The notes beneath the pieces were generated by a model that ran no database searches, was not told the DNA's origin, and saw nothing but the letters and a program-made list of their open reading frames with translations. A stretch of DNA of 64,000 bases, from positions 186,001 to 250,000 of the forward strand of contig NZ_JAAMPT010000208.1 in assembly GCF_012911605.1 (NCBI RefSeq), given 5' to 3'. A program made the translations under genes and the position numbers. This DNA comes from Flavobacterium solisilvae (GTDB taxonomy: Bacteria > Bacteroidota > Bacteroidia > Flavobacteriales > Flavobacteriaceae). Every line of letters begins with the position of its first letter. Within the stretch, counting starts at the first letter, position 1. Below are positions 51,630 to 60,406 of this stretch, in pieces.

Positions 51630-53392
51630 GAAATCTGTTTTGCTAAATCTGAAATAATACTAACCGCTTTATTGTAATCTTGTTGAATGCTAGCTTCGGT
51701 TGATGGCGCATATCGTGCAAATTCACAGTTTTCGGTTAATTTGATAAATTCAGCAACGGTTACTGGATTTCCTTTTCGCGAAAGCAAAATTTCAGTTATT
51801 TTTTCTTTGCTCATTTCCGAAGTTTCAATGTTCAATTTGGCTTTCAAGAAATTGTGCATTGCTTTTTCTAAAGCGATATAAAAAGGTTCTTTGTTATTCA
51901 GATGTTTATTGGCTTCGGATAAATATTTTTTTGCCAAGGCATTCGATTTTCGGATTTTGTTACCAACAATATCGTTATCCATTGCTTCTTTTTTCTTTTT
52001 AGCAACAACTACAAAAGGAATGGCTAAAAACGGCAAAATTAACAACGAGTAAAACAATCCAGAACCAAGAAAATCTTCTTTTTCGGCCGATTTTAAAGTT
52101 GTTTTTTGTTTGATATAAGCAAAAGATTTTGGCGCTTCAATTTTGTTTTTTGACGGTTCGTTTTGAGCAATAATTGGCGAAGCGGCAATTCCTGGTCCAT
52201 CGAGTACATTAATCACAATTTCACCAGAACTGATGGTTTTATAACGTTTTGTAGCCAAATCAAAATAACTGAATGTCAAAGGTTTTATTTTATAATTTCC
52301 TTTATATTGTGGAATTATGGTGTATTTATCGGTGATACTTCCAGTCATTCCCGATAATGGAGTTGTAACATTTTCAGTATGTTCTGGATCATACATTTCC
52401 AAAGCTGCTGGAACAACTGGTTTTGGTAAATTGAATAATTTCAGGTTTCCGGTTCCAACAACTTTTAAAGTTAAATCCAATGATTCGCCACTTTTTAAAG
52501 TTGTTTTTGACGGAATAGCTTTGAAATCAAATTTTCCAACAGCACCATCAAAATCGGCTGGTTTTCCGGCTTCGGGTAAAGCTTTTACCGAAATTACCTT
52601 CTTTCCTGCTGAAACGCGTTTGCTGTCTTCGGTTAAAATAGGTTGTCCCCAAAAATTTCGTTTGTTTGTTGGAACTTGACAATCAATATCTAACGAAAGC
52701 GGTTCGATTTCTAATTTCCCAGATTTTTGCGGATATAAAACCGTTTTTCTCAAAACAACATAACGATAACGTTCGCCTTTAAACATTCCTTCTTCGGCAA
52801 CGAGTTGTTTAATGTCAATATTTTGGCTCCAAAAATCGTTGTATTTTGGTTTGCTTAATTCGCGCCAATTTGAAATCCCGATGTTATAACTAAAATATAG
52901 TTTGTAAACCACAGTAATCGGTTCGTTTACATACGGATTTGAATTGGAAATATCGGCTACTAAATACAGATTGTCATCGGCAGAAATGGCTGGCATTTCG
53001 TTAGGATTTTTAGGCAATTCAACTGCATTGGTAACGTTGATTTTTATTGGCGTAGTTTTATAAATTTGATTATTAATTTCTATTGATGCTTGACGAATGG
53101 TTAACGAACCTTTTTGCATTGGCATCAAAATATAAGTATAGGATTTATTGAACGAACTTTTTCCGTTTATCCACGATTGACTGATGGATTGACTTGGTCC
53201 TCCAACAACTTTAAAACCTGAGGCTTCAAAATTTGGTGGTGTAAAATTATCACCATCGGCATTCATGGTAAAATCAATGCGAAGCTTTTCGTTTAATCCC
53301 AAAGAGTTTTTGCTCACTTTGGCTTCAAATTCTACTTGAGCCAAAAGCGATTGGGTAAAAAATACCAGAATTAAAACTATTACTTTTTTCAT
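51626..53392 (-). CDS. batD: BatD: membrane-anchored beta-sandwich protein
   Basis: This 588-residue protein has a signal peptide (about residues 1-18), an extended beta-rich part with repeated NKSYTYILMPMQKG-like strands (the BatD pattern), and a TM segment around residues 448-470 (FYSLLILPFLAIPFVVVAKKKK). A helical cytoplasmic tail of about 115 residues follows. In characterised systems BatD belongs to a membrane complex with BatA, B and C. Its stop codon lies in the arm of the inserted element. Confidence 0.88.
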   Translation of the reverse strand: MKKVIVLILVFFTQSLLAQVEFEAKVSKNSLGLNEKLRIDFTMNADGDNFTPPNFEASGFKVVGGPSQSISQSWINGKSSFNKSYTYILMPMQKGSLTIRQASIEINNQIYKTTPIKINVTNAVELPKNPNEMPAISADDNLYLVADISNSNPYVNEPITVVYKLYFSYNIGISNWRELSKPKYNDFWSQNIDIKQLVAEEGMFKGERYRYVVLRKTVLYPQKSGKLEIEPLSLDIDCQVPTNKRNFWGQPILTEDSKRVSAGKKVISVKALPEAGKPADFDGAVGKFDFKAIPSKTTLKSGESLDLTLKVVGTGNLKLFNLPKPVVPAALEMYDPEHTENVTTPLSGMTGSITDKYTIIPQYKGNYKIKPLTFSYFDLATKRYKTISSGEIVINVLDGPGIAASPIIAQNEPSKNKIEAPKSFAYIKQKTTLKSAEKEDFLGSGLFYSLLILPFLAIPFVVVAKKKKEAMDNDIVGNKIRKSNALAKKYLSEANKHLNNKEPFYIALEKAMHNFLKAKLNIETSEMSKEKITEILLSRKGNPVTVAEFIKLTENCEFARYAPSTEASIQQDYNKAVSIISDLAKQIS

Positions 53393-53398
53393 TTTAAA

Positions 53399-53430
53399 AA
53401 CACAGATTGCACAAATTTACACAGATTTGT
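53399..53430 (+). repeat. ACACAGATT word repeat between batC and batD
   Basis: AACACAGATTGCACAAA followed by TTTACACAGATTTG, a short tandem of one word. Related in style but not in sequence to the TTAACCAC elements. Confidence 0.4.
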
Positions 53431-53472
53431 TTTTCCTCAATTCTTAATTATATTTTCTCTAACATCCATAGT

Positions 53473-54237
53473 TTACCAATCTTTTTCAGGTTTGTTTGGA
53501 TTGGCTCTAACTTTTTCTTTGTTGACTTTATCCTGAACTTTTTTCTCTTCATTTTGCACAGCATCTAACAAGTTTTGTAATCGTTCTTTTGAAATTCCAC
53601 CAGGTTGAGGTTTTGGTTTTCCTTGATTATTTTCTTTGTTATCCTTGTTGTCTTTATCGTTTTTGCCGTCTTTTTTATCTTCGTTTTTGTCCTTGTCTTT
53701 ATCTTTATTGTCCTTGTTATCCTTGTTTTGATCTTTCTTTTCTTTCTCTTTTTCGTCTTTGTTTTTGTCCTTATTTTTATTCTTGTCGTCTTCCGATTTT
53801 GGCGGATTATTTTTCAGATATTCTTTGGCTAAAGCAAAGTTATATCGTGTTTCTTCATCATTTGGATTACTTCGTAATGCATTTTTATAAGCTTCAACTG
53901 CGCCACCATATTCTTTTTCGGTAAAAAGACAATTACCAAGATTATGAAACGCACGATGTTTTTCGGTTTTGGTTTTAGCTTCTTTTATCGCTTTTGCAAA
54001 TTGATTTTTGGCTTCGGAAACTTGTTTTTGACGATAAATGGAATTTCCTAAATTATAGGAAGCAACCGCTTTTTTTGGATATTTTGATTGCGAAATACGA
54101 TAATCAGCTTCGGCATCGGCATATTTTTTTTCTGCAAAAGCATCGTTACCTTTTGGCAATGTCTTGTCTTTCTCTTGCGCATTGGTTACACAAGAAATAA
54201 AAAGCATGAAACAAGTTATTATTTTTATCATTTTCAT
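53473..54237 (-). CDS. batC: BatC: TPR protein with Lys/Asp/Asn-rich tail
   Basis: From 54237 the protein is 254 residues; the ATG at 54243 or 54231 is also possible, and a longer frame from 54288 would be encoded by a word-repeat. A signal peptide (IITCFMLFISCVTNAQ) is followed by TPR units (ADAEADYRISQSKYPKKAVASYNLGN; AKEAKTKTEKHRAFHNLGN; AVEAYKNALRSNPNDEETRYNFALA). About 60 residues of Lys, Asp, Asn and Glu then follow, and the end KERLQNLLDAVQNEEKKVQ matches the conserved BatC tail. Confidence 0.86.
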   Translation of the reverse strand: MKMIKIITCFMLFISCVTNAQEKDKTLPKGNDAFAEKKYADAEADYRISQSKYPKKAVASYNLGNSIYRQKQVSEAKNQFAKAIKEAKTKTEKHRAFHNLGNCLFTEKEYGGAVEAYKNALRSNPNDEETRYNFALAKEYLKNNPPKSEDDKNKNKDKNKDEKEKEKKDQNKDNKDNKDKDKDKNEDKKDGKNDKDNKDNKENNQGKPKPQPGGISKERLQNLLDAVQNEEKKVQDKVNKEKVRANPNKPEKDW

Positions 54238-54265
54238 AATCATAATCTGGAGATAATTTATTTTT

Positions 54266-54291
54266 CTCGCTAAGACACAAAGTCGCAAAGC
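54266..54291 (+). repeat. TCGCTAAGACACAAAG word repeat before batC
   Basis: CTCGCTAAGACACAAAGTCG then CAAAGC; a tandem of the words ACACAAAG and GTCGCAAAG. It sits in the gap between batB and batC. Confidence 0.4.
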
Positions 54292-54320
54292 TTTATTTTT
54301 TGTCTATCGTCTTTTATCTA

Positions 54321-55361
54321 TTATCTCTTTTCTTCATTAAATAAGTTCATTTTTTTCACCCATTTGGTTTTCTTTTCGAATAAAAACAAATCGATGAAAA
54401 GCACTAAAAACCCAAACGCCAAAAACCATTGAAACTGTGATTGAAAATTTGCCATTTGCGTACTTTCAAATTCGGTTTTTTCGATGTTTTCTAAGGCATT
54501 TTTGATATAATCGATGACCGTTTTGGTTGAATTTCCATCCACATATCCGCCTTTGGTGCTTTTGGCGATTTTGGTCAAAACTTCGGCGTTTCTCTTGGTA
54601 ATAACGACTTCATTGTTTTGGTCGCGTTGAAAACTTTCAACTACGCCATTTTTTTTTAATGGAATTGGTCCGCCTTTTTCAGTTCCAACGCCAATAGTAA
54701 TGATTTTTATTCCTAATTTTTTAGCTTCTTCTGCAGCATTTTCAGCATTATCTGAATGATCTTCACCATCAGAAATGATAATCAGCAACTTATTGGTTTT
54801 GTCTTTTTTATCTACAAAAGTTGATGCCAAGTTTATCGCTTCGTCAATTGATGTTCCTTGCGAAGAAACAATTCCTGGGTTCATGCTTTGCAAAAACATT
54901 TTGGCAACGCCATAATCCGTCGTAATAGGCAAAACCGGGAAAGCACTTCCTGAATAAGCAATAATTCCAATTCGGTCGCTTCCTAATTGATTGATGATTT
55001 GGGAAACCAATTGTTTGCTTTTCTCCAAACGATTTGGCGCAACGTCTTCTGCCAACATACTTTTGGAAACGTCAACTGCAAAAACAATGTCAATTCCTTC
55101 GCGTTTTACCGTTTCGAGTTTCGTTCCAATTTTTGGATTAATCAATCCGATGATTAAAAATGTTAGTCCTAATAATACTAAAACTAATTTGAAAACGGAT
55201 TTAAAAACTGACTTTTCTGGACTTAATTTTTTGATTAAATCCAAATCGCCAAATTCGCGTTGTTTTTTCTTCTTCCAATATTGAATGTACAAGAAAAGTA
55301 CTGTCAATGCCGGAATGACTAGCAATAAATAAAAATATCCTTTTTCTTCTAACTCGTACAT
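54321..55361 (-). CDS. batB: BatB: von Willebrand factor A membrane protein
   Basis: From the ATG at 55361 the protein is 346 residues. It has an N-terminal TM segment (residues 9-27), a second one (58-74), a vWA domain with the MIDAS motif DVSKS (residues 97-101) and DGEDHSD later, and a C-terminal TM segment (about 319-335). It pairs with BatA, which has the same design. The longer frame from 55412 starts with a peptide encoded by the TTAACCAC repeat. Confidence 0.9.
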   Translation of the reverse strand: MYELEEKGYFYLLLVIPALTVLFLYIQYWKKKKQREFGDLDLIKKLSPEKSVFKSVFKLVLVLLGLTFLIIGLINPKIGTKLETVKREGIDIVFAVDVSKSMLAEDVAPNRLEKSKQLVSQIINQLGSDRIGIIAYSGSAFPVLPITTDYGVAKMFLQSMNPGIVSSQGTSIDEAINLASTFVDKKDKTNKLLIIISDGEDHSDNAENAAEEAKKLGIKIITIGVGTEKGGPIPLKKNGVVESFQRDQNNEVVITKRNAEVLTKIAKSTKGGYVDGNSTKTVIDYIKNALENIEKTEFESTQMANFQSQFQWFLAFGFLVLFIDLFLFEKKTKWVKKMNLFNEEKR

Positions 55362-55371
55362 AATTTTTTTC

Positions 55372-55470
55372 TTAACCACTAAGTACACAAGGTTTTTACA
55401 CAAAGTGCACAAAATTATTTTAAAATGAACATAGTGAGCTTTGTGCTTTCTTTATGTTCTTTGTGTTTAA
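55372..55470. repeat. TTAACCAC inverted-arm element between batA and batB
   Basis: Left arm TTAACCACTAAGTACACAAG and right arm CTTTATGTTCTTTGTGTTTAA mirror each other with mismatches. The 99-base element lacks a gene. It lies 11 bases before the batB start and 6 bases after the batA stop. Confidence 0.65.
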
Positions 55471-55475
55471 ATTAT

Positions 55476-56477
55476 TTAGATAAAGCTTCTAAAAACCGTA
55501 TTTCGCAATCCAAATTCGATTAAAACTAATATTCCGGCAATCCAAACGAATGGTCGGTATTTTTCGTCATAATCATAGAACTTTAATTCTTCGATTTCGG
55601 TGGTTTCTAGTTTGTTTATTTCGTTATAAATTTCTTCTAGTTTGCTGTTGCTTGAGGCACGGAAATATTTTCCGCCAGTGTTTTTAGCAATGGTTTTCAT
55701 CAATTCTTGATCGATTTCTACCGGCATCATTTTGAATAAAAATCCGTTACCGTTTGGCGCATAAGCATAAGGAAATTCAGCCATTCCATTGGTTCCAATT
55801 CCAATCGTATATACTTTAATTCCATATTCTTTGGCAATTTGCGAAGCGGTTTCGGGTTCGATAAATCCGGCATTGTTTACGCCATCGGTTAACAGGATGA
55901 TGACTTTGCTTTTGGCTTTGCTATCCTTTAATCGATTAATCGCTGTAGTTAAACCCATTCCAATTCCAGTTCCGTCTTGTAAAACATTATCATATTTGAT
56001 GCTTAAAATGGCATCTTGAACAATTCCTTTGTCGCTGGTAACCGGAGTTTTGGTGTAACTTTCGGCAGCGTAAACCACAATTCCAATTCTATCATTTGGT
56101 CTTCCTTGCACGAAATTAGAAGCCACTTTTTTCAACGCTTCCATTCGGTTTGGCTTTAAATCTTTTGCCAACATACTTCCCGAAACGTCGATTGCCATTA
56201 CAATATCAATTCCTTTTGTGGTTTTGGTTTGATTACTAATGTCAACTTTTCTTGGTCTTGCCATAGCGATGATTAGTGAACTCAAAGCCAAAATTCTCAA
56301 CACAAAAAGGAACGGTTTGATTTTGGTTTTCCATGTTGATGAAAAACCTTTGGTTCCGCTTAACTTTAGCGAAGCTGAGACTTCTTTTCGTTTCCAAAAT
56401 TGCCAAAAAATAGCGATTGGAAGCAATAAAAACAGCCAGAAAAATTCGGGATTTAAAAAAGAAACGTCTTTCATCAT
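55476..56477 (-). CDS. batA: BatA: von Willebrand factor A membrane protein
   Basis: This 333-residue protein has TM segments at about residues 9-27 and 56-74, a vWA domain with MIDAS motif DVSGS (97-101) and LTDGVNNAG, and a final TM segment at about 310-328. It has the same layout as BatB. An alternative start at 56474 removes one Met. The start overlaps the previous gene by 4 bases (translational coupling). Confidence 0.9.
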   Translation of the reverse strand: MMKDVSFLNPEFFWLFLLLPIAIFWQFWKRKEVSASLKLSGTKGFSSTWKTKIKPFLFVLRILALSSLIIAMARPRKVDISNQTKTTKGIDIVMAIDVSGSMLAKDLKPNRMEALKKVASNFVQGRPNDRIGIVVYAAESYTKTPVTSDKGIVQDAILSIKYDNVLQDGTGIGMGLTTAINRLKDSKAKSKVIILLTDGVNNAGFIEPETASQIAKEYGIKVYTIGIGTNGMAEFPYAYAPNGNGFLFKMMPVEIDQELMKTIAKNTGGKYFRASSNSKLEEIYNEINKLETTEIEELKFYDYDEKYRPFVWIAGILVLIEFGLRNTVFRSFI

Positions 56478-58105
56478 GGCTGGTTACTATTTTGAAGTTC
56501 GACCGAATTTAGAATACGTCCCAACATTTGTTTTCCATATTTATCATCTTCTCGATGCATAATTGTGATTTGTTGTAAACCATTATTTTGACCGAAAACT
56601 AGAATTTCATAGTACATTTTTACAGATTTTCCACTGATTTTGTCCACCATAACCATTGTTCCATAAGCTTTTCTACCTTTGATCCCTTGTTGTGTGTCAA
56701 ACTCTTCGGTTTTTACAAAAATATTGGTTGCGCCTTGAGCTTCAAAAACTTTCAAACTTCCTTCTGCGGCTTGTTCTAAGTCGAGTTGTGTTTGTTGTTT
56801 AAATGTCGCTGTAGAAACGCCAATGTAGAAATCATCAGTCAAACTTCCATACATGAAAATTTGCATTTCTTTGATTAATGCCATAGCATTTTTAGGCAAA
56901 ACTTTTTCGGCATCCATTCGTTTCAAGACTTTTGGTGTCTCGATTTTTACAGTTGGATTTCCGTATTCGCTATAAATCCATTCGCCTTCGACTAAATCTT
57001 TTGTTGGATGACCAATAAAATTGTCTTTTACGTAATCAAAACCTTTGATAGCGATTAAAATTCCTAACGTTGTGACAACCAAGAAAACACTAACGCTAAC
57101 ACCAATAATGATGCGCTTTCTTTTCTCTTTTTTGAGTTTTTCCAGTCGCGCTTTTTCCTTTTGTTGCTCGTTCCAAAGTTCTAATTCGTCATTTTCTTCA
57201 ACAATTTCTGGAATAGAATTATGAATGGTTACTATACTATTTGAAATACGTTTTTTATCTTCTTCAATTTCAAAATCAAGCGGTTTTACTTTGGCAAATT
57301 TTACCAAATCGGCTTGTTTTAATACTTTTTCCAGATTTTCAACTGTTTCGGCAGAAAGTTTTAATTTCTTTTGTTTGGCGGCATTTCGCAAGCCTAAAAT
57401 CAATTCAGAAGTTGTGCTTTCCATTGCTGGAATTTGAATTTCTTCTTCGATATAATTTCGGGCAATATCTGTTAGTTCTGAATAATAATTTTTGATTTCA
57501 CCTTTTTGCCAAAGTTCTTTTTTCTCCAATTGCTGAAGTAAAGTGGTTGCTTTTTCGATTGGCGATTTAAACTCAATAACGACTGGTTTTTCTTCGGTTT
57601 TTTTCTTTTTAATAAATCGATAAACGAAATAACCAATTACCGCTAAACCGAGTAAAATCAACAGATAAATCCACCAATTTCCAAAATCACTTTTTACCGG
57701 AATGATGTTTTTGATGTCATACATTTTTTGTTTTAATGTATCGACTTTTACATCGCTGATTTCAATTTTTATGCTGTCGCTGAATACTTTCTTTCCGTTA
57801 ATGATTACGGGTAATTTTGGTATCAGATATTTTCCGCTGTCGAATTGAGTTAAACCATATTTTTTAATCAATTCGTATCGGTTTCCGTTGCGAATGGTAT
57901 CAATTTTATAACTTTCTAATACTTCAAGATTGCCAAAAAACTTTCCGTTTGGGAATTTTACTTTGGAAAAAGTATCAACATCAGTTTTCAACGTCAGTTT
58001 AAACTCGGCACCGATTTTCTTTTTAGTAGAATCAATAGAAGTTGTGACTTTTTGGGCAAAAAGCGATGTTGTGAATAGTAATAATATGTATAATATTTTT
58101 TTCAT
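56474..58105 (-). CDS. Bat-operon membrane protein between DUF58 and BatA
   Basis: From the ATG at 58105 (MKKILYILLLFTTSLFAQ signal) the protein is 543 residues. It has a beta-rich N-terminal part of about 170 residues, TM segments near residues 181-200 and 350-372, and cytoplasmic helical regions with IEEEIQIPAMESTTSELI. I recall a protein of this size at this place in flavobacterial Bat operons, without a firm family name. It likely takes part in the BatABCD membrane complex. An upstream frame from 58132 is encoded by the TTAACCAC repeat. Confidence 0.78.
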   Translation of the reverse strand: MKKILYILLLFTTSLFAQKVTTSIDSTKKKIGAEFKLTLKTDVDTFSKVKFPNGKFFGNLEVLESYKIDTIRNGNRYELIKKYGLTQFDSGKYLIPKLPVIINGKKVFSDSIKIEISDVKVDTLKQKMYDIKNIIPVKSDFGNWWIYLLILLGLAVIGYFVYRFIKKKKTEEKPVVIEFKSPIEKATTLLQQLEKKELWQKGEIKNYYSELTDIARNYIEEEIQIPAMESTTSELILGLRNAAKQKKLKLSAETVENLEKVLKQADLVKFAKVKPLDFEIEEDKKRISNSIVTIHNSIPEIVEENDELELWNEQQKEKARLEKLKKEKRKRIIIGVSVSVFLVVTTLGILIAIKGFDYVKDNFIGHPTKDLVEGEWIYSEYGNPTVKIETPKVLKRMDAEKVLPKNAMALIKEMQIFMYGSLTDDFYIGVSTATFKQQTQLDLEQAAEGSLKVFEAQGATNIFVKTEEFDTQQGIKGRKAYGTMVMVDKISGKSVKMYYEILVFGQNNGLQQITIMHREDDKYGKQMLGRILNSVELQNSNQP

Positions 58106-58115
58106 TTTTAGTTTT

Positions 58116-58196
58116 TTAACCACAAAGTTCACAAAGGTTTCACAATGTTCACTAAGTTTGTGCGCTTTGCGCTTTCTTCGTGTTCTTGGTGGTTAT
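58116..58196. repeat. TTAACCAC inverted-arm element between DUF58 and the next Bat gene
   Basis: Left arm TTAACCACAAAGTTCACAAA and right arm CTTCGTGTTCTTGGTGGTTA are imperfect reverse complements. The 81-base element holds no gene, starts 11 bases before the downstream start codon and ends 6 bases after the DUF58 stop. Confidence 0.65.
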
Positions 58197-58201
58197 ACTA
58201 T

Positions 58202-59068
58202 TTATCTCGATTTAAAATAACCTAATAATTTCGTTACATAACTTTCGTCAACTCGTGTGCTGACTGTTCCTGAACCACATTTTGAAAAAATATCCTTGAA
58301 ATAATTTACTTTTTCGTGATAGTTTTTTTCATATTCCATTCGCGCTTTTTTGGAAGTCGTGTCAATCGTGATGATTTTCCCTGATTCGGCATCTTCAACT
58401 TCAATTACACCAACATTTGGCATTTTTTCTTCTCTTTGATCATATACTCGAATTCCGGTAACATCGTGTTTTTTTCCGGCAATTTTCAGTGTTTTTTCAT
58501 AATCATCATCAACCATAAAATCGGATATCAGGAAAACAATCGCTTTTTTCTTTTGCGTAGCCGATAAAAATTTCAAAGCTTGTGACAAATCAGTTTTTTT
58601 ACTTTTTGGCTGAAATTCAATCAGTTCACGAATAATTCTCAAAACGTGAGACTTTCCTTTTTTTGGCGGAATGTATAATTCGATGTCATCAGAAAATAGA
58701 ATTAATCCAATTTTATCGTTATTCTGAGTTGCCGAAAAAGCCATTGTTGCCGCAATTTCGGTTACGATTTCACTTTTCAGTTGGTTTTTTGTTCCAAAAT
58801 TTTCTGAACCCGAAATATCAACCATCAACATCATCGTCAATTCGCGTTCTTCTTCAAAAACTTTTACATAAGGTTCGTTATATCGCGCGGTAACATTCCA
58901 ATCAATCGCACGAATATCGTCGCCAAACTGATATTGACGCACTTCAGAAAAGGTCATTCCGCGTCCTTTAAACGACGTGTGATACTCGCCCGAAAAGATA
59001 TGATCGCTCAATCTTCGGGTTTTGATTTCTATTTTACGAACTTTTTTGAGTAAGTCTTTTGTTTCCAT
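58202..59068 (-). CDS. DUF58-domain protein
   Basis: This 288-residue protein begins with TRRLSDHIFSGEYHTSFKGRGMTF and has IRAIDWNVTARYNEPYVKVFEEERELTMMLMVDIS, the DUF58 signature, in a vWA-like fold with a partial MIDAS (DISGS). It is the usual partner encoded after moxR. It probably acts with the MoxR ATPase as an adaptor in the membrane-complex assembly. Confidence 0.92.
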   Translation of the reverse strand: METKDLLKKVRKIEIKTRRLSDHIFSGEYHTSFKGRGMTFSEVRQYQFGDDIRAIDWNVTARYNEPYVKVFEEERELTMMLMVDISGSENFGTKNQLKSEIVTEIAATMAFSATQNNDKIGLILFSDDIELYIPPKKGKSHVLRIIRELIEFQPKSKKTDLSQALKFLSATQKKKAIVFLISDFMVDDDYEKTLKIAGKKHDVTGIRVYDQREEKMPNVGVIEVEDAESGKIITIDTTSKKARMEYEKNYHEKVNYFKDIFSKCGSGTVSTRVDESYVTKLLGYFKSR

Positions 59069-59073
59069 GTTTT

Positions 59074-59145
59074 GGTTTCGGGTTTCGAGTTTCGGGTTTC
59101 GAGTTGATTCAGAAAACTTTCAACTCGTAACTTTCAACTCGTAAC
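59074..59145. repeat. TTTCGGGTTTCGAG / CTCGTAACTTTCAA word repeats
   Basis: TTTCGGGTTTCGAG twice in tandem, then AACTTTCAACTCGTAAC twice. The halves show inverted similarity (GAGTTG and CAACTC). It fills the gap between moxR and the DUF58 gene. Confidence 0.55.
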
Positions 59146-59153
59146 CTAATAAA

Positions 59154-60158
59154 TTAAGGTACTTCAATTTCATTCACGATTTTATTGATGATGTCAACCG
59201 AAGTTATGTTTTCGGCTTCAGCTTCATAAGTAATACCAATTCTGTGACGTAAAACATCGTGAACCACGGCGCGAACATCTTCAGGAATTACATAACCGCG
59301 ACGTTTGATAAATGCATAACATTTGGCAGCTGTTGCTAAATTGATACTTCCACGTGGTGAAGCACCAAAACCGATTAATGGTTTTAAAGATTCAAGTTTA
59401 TATTTTTCTGGGAAACGTGTTGCAAAAATGATGTCTAAGATATATTTCTCGATTTTTTCGTCCATATAAACTTCACGAACGGCTTCTTGCGCACGAAGAA
59501 TTTGCTCAACCGAAACTACGGCGTTTACTTTTTCATAAGAACCTTTCAGATTTTGACGAATGACAAATCGTTCTTCATCAATTTTTGGATATTCGATAAC
59601 CGTTTTCAGCATAAAACGATCGACTTGTGCTTCTGGTAACGGATATGTTCCTTCTTGTTCAATTGGATTTTGTGTAGCCAATACTAAAAATGGTTTTTCC
59701 AATTTAAAAGTAGTATCGCCAATAGTAACTTGTTTTTCCTGCATCGCTTCAAGTAAAGCCGACTGTACTTTTGCCGGAGCACGATTTATCTCATCGGCAA
59801 GAACGAAATTGGCAAAAATTGGTCCTTTTTTGATGGAAAAATCATTGGCTTTGATATTATAAATCATGGTTCCAACAACGTCGGCAGGCAATAAATCGGG
59901 AGTAAACTGAATTCTACTGAAACTTCCTTGAACGGCTTGCGAAAGTGTGTTGATTGCAAGTGTTTTTGCCAATCCCGGAACACCTTCCAATAAAATATGT
60001 CCTTGACCTAAAAGTCCGATTAACAATCTTTCGACCATGTGTTTTTGACCTACGATAACTTTGTTCATTTCCATCGTCAATAAGTCAATAAATGCACTTT
60101 CTCTTTCTATTTTTTCATTGATTGCTCTGATGTCTAAAGCAGCAACATTTTCTTCCAT
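59154..60158 (-). CDS. MoxR-family AAA+ ATPase
   Basis: This 334-residue ATPase has Walker A GVPGLAKT (residues 59-66), Walker B VLADEIN (119-125), sensor 1 LATQNPIEQEGTYPL and the family tail GASPRGSINLATAAKCYAFIKRRGYVIPEDV. MoxR proteins act as chaperones that remodel vWA-domain partners, here DUF58, BatA and BatB. It is the first gene of the operon. I saw no exact promoter match in the 248-base gap upstream, which otherwise looks unstructured. Confidence 0.93.
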   Translation of the reverse strand: MEENVAALDIRAINEKIERESAFIDLLTMEMNKVIVGQKHMVERLLIGLLGQGHILLEGVPGLAKTLAINTLSQAVQGSFSRIQFTPDLLPADVVGTMIYNIKANDFSIKKGPIFANFVLADEINRAPAKVQSALLEAMQEKQVTIGDTTFKLEKPFLVLATQNPIEQEGTYPLPEAQVDRFMLKTVIEYPKIDEERFVIRQNLKGSYEKVNAVVSVEQILRAQEAVREVYMDEKIEKYILDIIFATRFPEKYKLESLKPLIGFGASPRGSINLATAAKCYAFIKRRGYVIPEDVRAVVHDVLRHRIGITYEAEAENITSVDIINKIVNEIEVP

Positions 60159-60406
60159 AATTATATTTTTAAAACATTCAATTAGCCAAAAAATTTTAAC
60201 ATTTCAAAAGTGACAATTAAATCACAAGTTGGATGTTAATAATGCGTTAAAACTTTGCAAAACATAGTCTTTTTAAGGACGATTTATGATTTTCTTTTCA
60301 TAATTTTAAGACCGAAAAGGTTTTTCAAAGTTTTGTTGCCAAAATAATAAAATTTTCAAAAATCAAGCAATACTATATTTAATTTAGGAACATTTAAAAT
60401 AAACAA

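Noticed and set aside
53600-53840. Possible plus-strand hydrophobic proteins opposite batC
   Set aside because: They are mirror frames of the Lys/Asp/Asn-rich tail of BatC and have no start context or family pattern.
59345-59362. TTCCACGTGGTGAA in the moxR gene, resembling parS
   Set aside because: The right arm does not continue as GGAAC and the sequence encodes a conserved family segment (SPRG).
60159-60406. Searched the 248-base gap between moxR and the aldo/keto reductase for RNA genes or promoters
   Set aside because: No tRNA-like fold, no exact TAnnTTTG box on either strand and no inverted repeat of note were found.
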